Source: Spirochaetota bacterium (GTDB taxonomy: Bacteria > Spirochaetota > UBA4802 > JAFGJZ01). Taken from it: a stretch of DNA of 10,997 nucleotides. Positions 1 through 4,692 of the stretch are shown piece by piece. The stretch lies in assembly GCA_022704645.1 (NCBI GenBank), contig JAKJGA010000047.1, forward strand, positions 1-10,997. The letters are read 5' to 3'. The translations under genes and the position numbers were made by a program. The notes below the pieces were generated by a model that was not told the DNA's origin, did not search any database, and worked only from the letters and a program-made list of their open reading frames with translations. Each line of letters opens with the position of its first letter. Position 1 is the first letter of the stretch.

Positions 1-89
1 GGATAAGAATATCCTCTCACAACATTGGCAACTAGTCTTGCCTTATACGGAGATATTCTTACTGTTTTTGCTATCGCTCTGTATTCCAT
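1..89 (-). CDS. rplV: 50S ribosomal protein L22, N-terminal part (runs off window)
   Basis: Twenty-nine complete codons are visible before the window edge, starting at ATG (87-89) and reading MEYRAIAKTVRISPYKARLV and onward to about RGYSY. The pattern AxAKxVRISPxKARLV followed by VRG is the N-terminal signature of L22, which binds 23S rRNA early in assembly and lines the exit tunnel with its later beta-hairpin (outside this window). AAGGA lies 7 bases before the ATG. The gene follows rpsS by 23 bases, the expected S10-operon order rpsS-rplV. The position that is often Arg in RISPRKAR is Tyr here, which other bacteria also show. The identification rests on the motif plus context; the C-terminal three quarters is not visible. 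Confidence 0.93.
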   Translation of the reverse strand, partial: MEYRAIAKTVRISPYKARLVANVVRGYSY

Positions 90-112
90 CTTTAATTCCT
101 TCTAGCCGATTA

Positions 113-400
113 TTATTTCTTCTTCTTAGCCAATTTGTCGTCTTTACTTGTATGACCGCGATAATTTCTGGTCAAAGCAAACTCTCCAAGCTTGTGTCCA
201 ACCATATTCTCAGTAACATAAACAGGAATAAAGTTTTTTCCGTTGTGAACCATTATGGTATGTCCAAGCATTTCCGGAAATATTGTAGATCTTCTCGACC
301 AAGTTTTCAGAGATTTCTTCTGATTTGTAGAATTAAGCTCTTCAACCTTCTTGAAAAGATTCATGTCGACATAAGGTCCTTTTTTTAACGATCTAGCCAT
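113..400 (-). CDS. rpsS: 30S ribosomal protein S19
   Basis: A 95-residue protein, the normal length for S19. It opens with MARSLKKGPYVD and contains KTWSRRSTIFPEMLGHTI (about residues 33-50), the V.ENMVGHKLGEFA core (about 63-75) and TRNYRGH, all diagnostic of S19. S19 binds 16S rRNA in the small-subunit head next to S13 and contacts the A-site tRNA region. The tail KKKK is basic. The start is fixed by homology and by AAGGA located inside the 3' end of rplB; only 2 bases separate the rplB stop from this ATG, so translation is probably coupled. The 23-base gap to rplV contains only the rplV ribosome-binding site. Nothing looks damaged. Confidence 0.98.
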   Translation of the reverse strand: MARSLKKGPYVDMNLFKKVEELNSTNQKKSLKTWSRRSTIFPEMLGHTIMVHNGKNFIPVYVTENMVGHKLGEFALTRNYRGHTSKDDKLAKKKK

Positions 401-402
401 AA

Positions 403-1227
403 TTATTTCCTTCTGCTGATTATCATGTTATTACTATATTTTTTCTTCTTTCTTGTCTTGTATCCTTTAGCCGGTACACCAGTTGGAGAAACAGGATGTC
501 TACCACCGCTTGTTCTACCTTCACCACCGCCCAATGGATGGTCAACAGGGTTCATTACAACACCTCTAACCTTAGGACGTTTACCAAGCCAACGCGATCT
601 TCCGGCTTTACCAACAGTAACATTCATGTGATCGGCATTTCCAACTTCACCGATTGTTCCCAAACAATCACCATGAATCTTTCTAAGCTCGCCTGAAGGA
701 AGCTTAACTAGGCAATAATCGCCTTCAAGACCGGAAATCTGTGCAAAAGAACCTGCTGATCTTGCGATCTGACCGCCTTTACCAACATGAAGTTCTATAT
801 TATAGATGTTAGTACCGACAGGGATATTCTTCAAAGGCATAGTATTGCCGGGTTTAACTTCAACTGAATTTCCTGAAAGAATCGAATCACCGACTTTAAC
901 AGATTTAGGGGCAATAATATAACGTCTTTCACCGTCTTTATAACAAACAAGAGCAATATTCGCAGTTCTGTTCGGATCGTACTGTATAGACTCAACTACG
1001 CCAGGGATATCAAATTTATCTCTTTTGAAGTCAATTACTCTGTACTTTTTCTTATGCCCGCCGCCTTTTCTTCTTACGGAAATCTGACCTTTAGCACCGC
1101 GACCTGCTTTCTGAACATAGCCTGAAGTCAGTGCTTTATGAGGCTTCTCTTCTGTAATCTCATCGAAAACAAGAACGGTCTTATATCGAAGAGTAGGAGT
1201 TACTGGTCTAAACTTTTTTAATGCCAT
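403..1227 (-). CDS. rplB: 50S ribosomal protein L2
   Basis: A 274-residue protein, the usual length for L2, which binds 23S rRNA, is needed for subunit association and lies near the peptidyl-transferase centre. Family motifs include KPHKAL (28-33), GRGAKGQISVRRKGGGHKKKYR (about 42-63), IEYDPNR-type IQYDPNRTA (81-89), YIIAP (103-107), the SAGSFAQ loop (157-163), KLPSGELR (175-182) and MNPVDHP (225-231). The His of VDHP (230), matching E. coli His229 in mature numbering, is kept. Two usually conserved places differ: the next His of DHPHGGGEGR is Leu232 and the Trp of SPWG is Thr249. The C-terminus is very basic (KTRKKKK). ATG start; an AGGG-type ribosome-binding site lies in the 17-base gap after rplW. 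It overlaps neither neighbour. Confidence 0.98.
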   Translation of the reverse strand: MALKKFRPVTPTLRYKTVLVFDEITEEKPHKALTSGYVQKAGRGAKGQISVRRKGGGHKKKYRVIDFKRDKFDIPGVVESIQYDPNRTANIALVCYKDGERRYIIAPKSVKVGDSILSGNSVEVKPGNTMPLKNIPVGTNIYNIELHVGKGGQIARSAGSFAQISGLEGDYCLVKLPSGELRKIHGDCLGTIGEVGNADHMNVTVGKAGRSRWLGKRPKVRGVVMNPVDHPLGGGEGRTSGGRHPVSPTGVPAKGYKTRKKKKYSNNMIISRRK

Positions 1228-1244
1228 CGTACAAAACCCTATTA

Positions 1245-1529
1245 TTATTTATTATCAAACAATTCAATTTTATCGTCTTTCTTAAGAGTAATAATCGCCT
1301 TTTTCCAGATCGGTTTTCTTCCGATACCGAATTTAGTGCGCTTTTTACGAGTTCTAACGTTAATAACGTTTACATCTTCCGGTGTAACACCGAAAACTAA
1401 TTTAACAGCCTGTTTAACAAGAGATTTATTAGAATCCATAGCTACTTTGAAGACATATTTTCTGTCAGCATTAAGCATTGTGGATTTCTCAGTGATTACA
1501 GGCTTTAATATAACATCGTTGAGGTTCAT
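1245..1529 (-). CDS. rplW: 50S ribosomal protein L23
   Basis: A 94-residue protein of normal L23 size. Recognisable features are ILKPVITEKST (about residues 7-17), KYVFKVAMDSNKSLVKQAVKLVFGV (24-48, the family YtF.V...anK..ik.aVe..F.V pattern) and a basic internal segment RKKRTKFGIGRKPIWKKAIITLK. L23 sits at the exit of the polypeptide tunnel, where it docks trigger factor and SRP. It starts one base after the rplD stop (TAA-A-ATG) and its ribosome-binding site AAGGTGA lies within the last codons of rplD, so translational coupling is likely. The stop is a run of three in-frame stop codons, TAA TAA TAG. Confidence 0.97.
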   Translation of the reverse strand: MNLNDVILKPVITEKSTMLNADRKYVFKVAMDSNKSLVKQAVKLVFGVTPEDVNVINVRTRKKRTKFGIGRKPIWKKAIITLKKDDKIELFDNK

Positions 1530-1530
1530 T

Positions 1531-2157
1531 TTATTTCACCTTCGAATACTTTTCGTTAATATATTTCACAGCGCCTTCAGTCATAAGAAGCTGTTTTGAA
1601 TAAAAAATATCTCTTCCGTTGATAAGTTTTGCATCATTATACTTAACACCGGCAATATTTCTTATAGCTCGTCTAGTTTTAACATCACGATCAAGCGCAA
1701 CAAGAACACCGCGCTCAACGCCAAGTTTATTAAGAATATTCTGCATATCCTTAGTCTTACCTGATTCTACATCAAAGTCGGCAATAACTTTAAGTGCACT
1801 TTCTTTCGCTTTTACAGAGAAAATCGAACGATATGCTGCAGACTTAAGGCTTTTCGGAAGTTCAACTTTATAAGATCTTGGTCTTGGACCAAAAACTATT
1901 CCACCGCCTCTCCACTGCGGAGATCTGATCGATCCCTGACGGGCACGACCTGTTCCTTTCTGCTTCCAAGGTTTCTTTCCACCGCCGCTCACAAAAGAAC
2001 GTTCTTTAGTAGAATGAGTTCCCTGACGAAGATTAGCATTTGCCGCCTTTATAAACTCATACAAAAGCACATCATTAATTTCGGCTGCAAAAACAGAATC
2101 ATTCAATTCGACCTGTCCGAGCTTCTGCCCATCTATGGAATACTTATCTATTAACAT
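1531..2157 (-). CDS. rplD: 50S ribosomal protein L4
   Basis: A 208-residue protein, the standard length for bacterial L4. The long loop that reaches into the exit tunnel is clear at about residues 57-95: GGGKKPWKQKGTGRARQGS, then RSPQWRGGGIVFGPRPRSY. The C-terminal globular part includes VLVALDRD and a terminal NEKYSKVK. In E. coli L4 is also the feedback regulator of the S10 operon through the S10 leader and its effect on termination. Whether the short leader here (3213-3310) is an L4 target is unknown. AGAGGAAG lies in the 22-base gap upstream of ATG. The gene is followed directly by rplW. Confidence 0.98.
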   Translation of the reverse strand: MLIDKYSIDGQKLGQVELNDSVFAAEINDVLLYEFIKAANANLRQGTHSTKERSFVSGGGKKPWKQKGTGRARQGSIRSPQWRGGGIVFGPRPRSYKVELPKSLKSAAYRSIFSVKAKESALKVIADFDVESGKTKDMQNILNKLGVERGVLVALDRDVKTRRAIRNIAGVKYNDAKLINGRDIFYSKQLLMTEGAVKYINEKYSKVK

Positions 2158-2179
2158 TGTCTTCCTCTATCAGTATCCT

Positions 2180-2800
2180 TTATTTTCCCTTTACGAGTAC
2201 AAGAGAATTTCTTCTGCCAGGTATAGCTCCTGAAACAAGAATCGTATTCTTCTCTTTCAAAACTTTCATAACTTTCAAATTTTTTACAGTAACAGTGTCG
2301 GTACCCATACGTCCCGCCATCTTTTTACCTTTCCAAACTTCTCCCGGATAAGTTCTGCAACCCATTGAACCCGGAGCACGATGAAAAGAAGAACCGTGAG
2401 AAGCGCGTCCGCCTTTAAAATTGTGACGTTTCATTGTTCCCTGGAAACCTTTTCCTTTAGAAACACCTTCAACATCTACAAAATCATTTTCAGAAAAAAT
2501 ATCACAAGTCAAAACGCTGCCGACTTCAAATGAAGAATCGAACAAATCAACTTCTCTCAGAGATTTTTTCATCTCAGCAACATTTCTCTTTTTAAACTCA
2601 CCGGCAAGAGCCTTAGTAAGATCTTTTTCCTTAACATCGCCAAAACCAAGTTTTATTGACTCGTAACCATCTTTATCGGCAGTCTTTTTCTGCACAACAA
2701 CATTCGGACCAAGCTCAACAACTGTTACTGGAACCATTGAACCATCTTCAGCAAAAAGCTGAGTCATTCCGATTTTTTTTCCGATCAACGCCTTTCTCAT
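2180..2800 (-). CDS. rplC: 50S ribosomal protein L3
   Basis: A 206-residue protein, the usual L3 length. Motifs are MRKALIGKKIGMTQLF at the N-terminus, GVSKGKGFQGTMKRHNF (about 112-128), GRASHGSS (131-138), HRAPGSMG (140-147) and KGKKMAGRMG (157-166). L3 nucleates 50S assembly, and its central extension approaches the peptidyl-transferase centre. The residue aligned with E. coli Gln150, the PrmB methylation target, is Thr150 here, so that modification is not expected. An A8 run occurs in codons 7-10 (Gly-Lys-Lys-Ile), explained by the conserved GKKIG sequence. An AGGA site lies about 7 bases before the ATG. The gap after rpsJ is 94 bases, much longer than the other gaps of the S10 cluster. 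Confidence 0.98.
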   Translation of the reverse strand: MRKALIGKKIGMTQLFAEDGSMVPVTVVELGPNVVVQKKTADKDGYESIKLGFGDVKEKDLTKALAGEFKKRNVAEMKKSLREVDLFDSSFEVGSVLTCDIFSENDFVDVEGVSKGKGFQGTMKRHNFKGGRASHGSSFHRAPGSMGCRTYPGEVWKGKKMAGRMGTDTVTVKNLKVMKVLKEKNTILVSGAIPGRRNSLVLVKGK

Positions 2801-2894
2801 GACAAAATCCTGCCAAACACCAATTATTTTCTTTCAACAATTTCTAACAATTTTATTACGTTTCGGCATCAACTGCCGGAACAATCAAAACGAT
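2801..2894 (-). other. rpsJ-rplC intergenic leader with small hairpin and short direct repeat
   Basis: Ninety-four bases separate the rpsJ stop from the rplC start. In transcript sense there is a short hairpin with a 5-bp perfect stem CGGCA/TGCCG and a 5-base loop (plus-strand arms 2864-2868 and 2874-2878). It can be extended by two A-T pairs across a bulged base. No T run follows, so it is not an intrinsic terminator. Next comes a tandem AAATTGTT copied at 10-base period (plus strand 2836-2843 and 2846-2853), then the rplC ribosome-binding site. I see no convincing promoter. It may be a processing or regulatory leader, but this is inference. Confidence 0.3.
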
Positions 2895-3212
2895 TTACAA
2901 TTTGATATCTACGGAAACACCTGCTGGAAGTTCAAGCTTCATTAAAGCTTCAACCGTATCAGTACTAGGATCTATGATATCAACAAGTCTTTTATGAGTC
3001 CTTATTTCAAACTGCTCACGAGACTCCTTATTAACATGCGGCGATCTCAGAACACAAAATTTCTCAACCTTTGTAGGAAGAGGAACTGGACCCGCAACTT
3101 TCGCACCAATTCTATTAGTCGTAGCAACAATCATAGCCGCCGACTTGTCGAGAACCTTAACATCGAAAGATTTAAGCTTCACGCGTATCATTTTAGTTGC
3201 ATTCTTAGCCAC
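2895..3212 (-). CDS. rpsJ: 30S ribosomal protein S10 (NusE), GTG start
   Basis: A 105-residue protein against about 103 for typical S10. Family motifs are IRVKLKSFD (9-17), GPVPLPTKVEKFCVLRSPHVNK (41-62), REQFEIRTHKRLVDI (65-79) and the C-terminal MKLELPAGVSVDIKL. S10 is part of the small-subunit head and, as NusE, joins NusB, NusA and NusG in antitermination complexes. The start is GTG (3210-3212), giving MAKNATKMIRV. It is preferred over the ATG at 3191 because GAGGG (3219-3223) lies 6 bases before the GTG, whereas no such site precedes the internal ATG. It is the first gene of the S10 cluster, 98 bases after tuf. Confidence 0.97.
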   Translation of the reverse strand: MAKNATKMIRVKLKSFDVKVLDKSAAMIVATTNRIGAKVAGPVPLPTKVEKFCVLRSPHVNKESREQFEIRTHKRLVDIIDPSTDTVEALMKLELPAGVSVDIKL

Positions 3213-3218
3213 AATATT

Positions 3219-3223
3219 CCCTC
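3219..3223 (-). promoter_or_regulatory. Shine-Dalgarno site that fixes the GTG start of rpsJ
   Basis: GAGGG in transcript sense, six bases before GTG at 3210-3212. The only nearby ATG in frame (3189-3191) has no purine-rich site at a suitable distance, so this site decides the start. Confidence 0.75.
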
Positions 3224-3242
3224 AAATTTAACATTACATAGA

Positions 3243-3273
3243 ATTGGTCAAGCTCTCTGTGAGCTTGACCAAT
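3243..3273 (-). other. Perfect 13-bp inverted repeat between tuf and rpsJ
   Basis: The arms ATTGGTCAAGCTC (3243-3255) and GAGCTTGACCAAT (3261-3273) are exact reverse complements around a 5-base loop. As RNA this is a strong hairpin placed 38 bases after the tuf stop and 31 bases before the rpsJ start. In transcript sense it is followed by TTCTATGTAATG, not by a T run, so it is a poor intrinsic terminator. It could be a processing or stability hairpin, a weak terminator, an attenuator for the S10 genes, or a DNA operator. The symmetry is seen directly; the role is open. Confidence 0.6.
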
Positions 3274-3299
3274 ATCGTTTCATAAGCGTTATTAATCAA
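3271..3299 (-). promoter_or_regulatory. Possible weak promoter for the S10 genes
   Basis: In transcript sense, TTGATT (3294-3299) is followed after exactly 17 bases by GATATT (3271-3276). Each matches four of six consensus bases. The -10 box would overlap the upstream arm of the inverted repeat at 3243-3273, which would then cover the start site. In an A/T-rich gap such a pairing can arise by chance. Confidence 0.25.
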
Positions 3300-3310
3300 C
3301 CTTTTTACTA

Positions 3311-4525
3311 TTAAGCGACGATTTTTGTTACAACACCGGCACCAACAGTTCTTCCGCCTTCTCTGATCGCGAAACGAAGAGTTTCTTCCATTGCAACCGG
3401 AGTGATAAGCTCGATAACCATTTTGATGTTATCGCCAGGCATAACCATTTCAACACCTTCAGGAAGCTGGATGATACCAGTTACGTCAGTTGTTCTGAAA
3501 TAGAACTGTGGACGATAGTTATTAAAGAATGGAGTGTGTCTTCCGCCTTCTTCTTTAGAAAGAATATAGACTTCACAATCAAATTTTGTATGAGGAGTTA
3601 CAGAACCCGGTTTAGCAAGAACCTGACCTCTTTCAACATCTTCTTTTGCTACACCGCGAAGAAGACATCCAACGTTATCACCAGCAAGACCTTCATCAAG
3701 AAGCTTTCTGAACATTTCAACGCCGGTAACAACTGCTTTCTTAGTTTCTTTGAAACCGATGATTTCGATTTCTTCGTTAACTTTAACCTTACCTCTTTCA
3801 ACTCTTCCAGTTACAACAGTTCCACGGCCGGTGATAGAGAATACGTCCTCTACAGGCATAAGGAAAGGTTTGTCGATTGGTCTTTCAGGAGTCGGTACGA
3901 AAGTATCAAGAGCTTCGCCAATAGCAAGAATTGCCTTAACCCACTCAGAATCTTTTTTTCCAGCTGCGATATCTTCAAGAGCTCTAAGCGCAGAACCAGG
4001 AACGATTGGAGAATCAGCAGAGAAACCGTTTTTAACAAGAAGATCTTTAACTTCTTCTTTTACAAGTTCAACAAGCTCTTCTCTGTCAGAAGCATCAAGC
4101 ATATCAACTTTATTCAAGAAAACGATAATGTAAGGAACGTTTACCTGACGAGCAAGAAGAACGTGTTCCTTAGTCTGAGGCATAGGACCGTCAGTAGCAG
4201 CAACAACAAGAATTGCAGCATCCATCTGAGCAGCACCCGTGATCATGTTTTTTACATAGTCAGCGTGACCAGGACAGTCAACGTGAGCATAATGTCTAGC
4301 AGGAGTCTGATATTCCTGATGAGAAGTCGCAATAGTGATACCGCGCTCTCTTTCTTCCGGAGCATTATCGATATTTTCGAATGCAACGGCTTTGTTAGCT
4401 CCGCCGTAAACAGCGGCAAATACGTTAGTAATACTAGAAGTCAATGTAGTCTTGCCATGGTCAACGTGACCGATGGTTCCCACGTTTACGTGTGGTTTCG
4501 ACCTGTCGAATTTTTCTTTAGCCAT
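3311..4525 (-). CDS. tuf: Elongation factor Tu
   Basis: A 404-residue EF-Tu, slightly longer than the 394 residues of E. coli. The GTPase motifs are intact: GHVDHGKT (19-26), RGITI (61-65), DCPGH (83-87), NKVD (138-141) and SAL (178-180), followed by the GRGTVVTGRVERG segment of domain 2 (233-245) and a domain 3 ending REGGRTVGAGVVTKIVA. It delivers aminoacyl-tRNA to the ribosomal A site. Small departures include SSITNVFAAVYGG in place of the common TAAIT segment and MDAAILVV for MDGAILVV. The ATG start is preceded by AGGAG at 7 bases. Unlike its neighbours it has its own near-consensus promoter and leader. The stop is followed by two more in-frame stops (TAA TAG TAA). Only one tuf copy is visible; a second could lie elsewhere. 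Confidence 0.99.
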   Translation of the reverse strand: MAKEKFDRSKPHVNVGTIGHVDHGKTTLTSSITNVFAAVYGGANKAVAFENIDNAPEERERGITIATSHQEYQTPARHYAHVDCPGHADYVKNMITGAAQMDAAILVVAATDGPMPQTKEHVLLARQVNVPYIIVFLNKVDMLDASDREELVELVKEEVKDLLVKNGFSADSPIVPGSALRALEDIAAGKKDSEWVKAILAIGEALDTFVPTPERPIDKPFLMPVEDVFSITGRGTVVTGRVERGKVKVNEEIEIIGFKETKKAVVTGVEMFRKLLDEGLAGDNVGCLLRGVAKEDVERGQVLAKPGSVTPHTKFDCEVYILSKEEGGRHTPFFNNYRPQFYFRTTDVTGIIQLPEGVEMVMPGDNIKMVIELITPVAMEETLRFAIREGGRTVGAGVVTKIVA

Positions 4526-4582
4526 TTTATTTCTCCTATTTCCTTGTTTTTCTTATTCCGTTTTTAAGCAAACAATAGACAG

Positions 4583-4599
4583 CCTTCGATGAACGAAGG
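4583..4599 (-). other. Hairpin at the predicted 5' end of the tuf mRNA
   Basis: Arms CCTTCG and CGAAGG (plus strand 4583-4588 and 4594-4599) form a 6-bp stem with a 5-base loop. With the tuf promoter as called, the predicted +1 is an A at 4600, so the stem begins at the second nucleotide of the mRNA. Hairpins at the extreme 5' end are known to shield transcripts from RppH/RNase E-type decay. The rest of the roughly 75-base leader is A-rich and looks unstructured up to the AGGAG site. Confidence 0.5.
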
Positions 4600-4606
4600 T
4601 GAATGA

Positions 4607-4635
4607 ATTAAAAAAATATACCCGTTTACTGTCAA
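4607..4635 (-). promoter_or_regulatory. tuf promoter
   Basis: In transcript sense, TTGACA (4630-4635, six of six consensus bases) is followed by a 17-base spacer and TTTAAT (4607-4612, five of six). The predicted +1 is the A at 4600, leaving a leader of about 75 bases. Nothing else in the window matches the vegetative sigma consensus as well. It lies in the 167-base gap between fusA and tuf, the longest gap in the window, so tuf is very likely transcribed on its own as well as by read-through. Confidence 0.8.
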
Positions 4636-4646
4636 CCAATTAATCC

Positions 4647-4657
4647 AAAAAAAATTT
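4647..4657 (-). promoter_or_regulatory. UP-element-like A/T tract of the tuf promoter
   Basis: The tract reads AAATTTTTTTT in transcript sense. It matches the distal UP-element consensus AAAWWTWTTTT at all 11 positions. With +1 at 4600 it occupies -57 to -47, exactly the register of the rrn-type UP element bound by the alpha C-terminal domain. The downstream half of the UP consensus is matched poorly. The same T run serves as the tail of the fusA hairpin. Confidence 0.55.
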
Positions 4658-4675
4658 CGATTAATTGAAATTTTT
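4647..4675 (-). terminator. A/T-rich terminator-like hairpin after fusA
   Basis: In transcript sense AAAAATTTC (4675-4667) pairs with GAAATTTTT (4658-4650) around an 8-base loop. The T run continues to 4647, giving eight consecutive T. The stem has only one G-C pair, so it is weak, but its place 17 bases after the fusA stop and just before the tuf promoter suits a partial terminator. A competing 9-bp inverted repeat shares base 4667. Confidence 0.45.
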
Positions 4676-4692
4676 ATATATTTCCAAAAAAC

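Noticed and set aside
38..388. A plus-strand open frame with a hydrophobic leucine-rich N-terminus that looks like a membrane segment.
   Set aside because: It is antisense to rplV and rpsS; the hydrophobicity comes from complementing lysine-rich codons.
2773..2780. An A8 run in rplC, and an A7 run in rpsS near 371, as programmed frameshift or slippage sites.
   Set aside because: Both encode invariant Lys-Lys pairs (GKKIG and LKKGP) in full-length standard proteins, with no overlapping alternative frame of interest.
3213..3310. A tRNA gene or secE/nusG-like small gene between tuf and rpsJ.
   Set aside because: Only one simple hairpin is present; there is no cloverleaf, no T-arm GTTCRA motif and no open frame with a ribosome-binding site.
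3536..4567. A 343-codon open frame on the plus strand, antisense to tuf.
   Set aside because: It mirrors the tuf reading frame, has no family motif, a serine- and phenylalanine-rich composition typical of antisense to a biased gene, and no credible ribosome-binding site. EF-Tu on the other strand explains the region fully.
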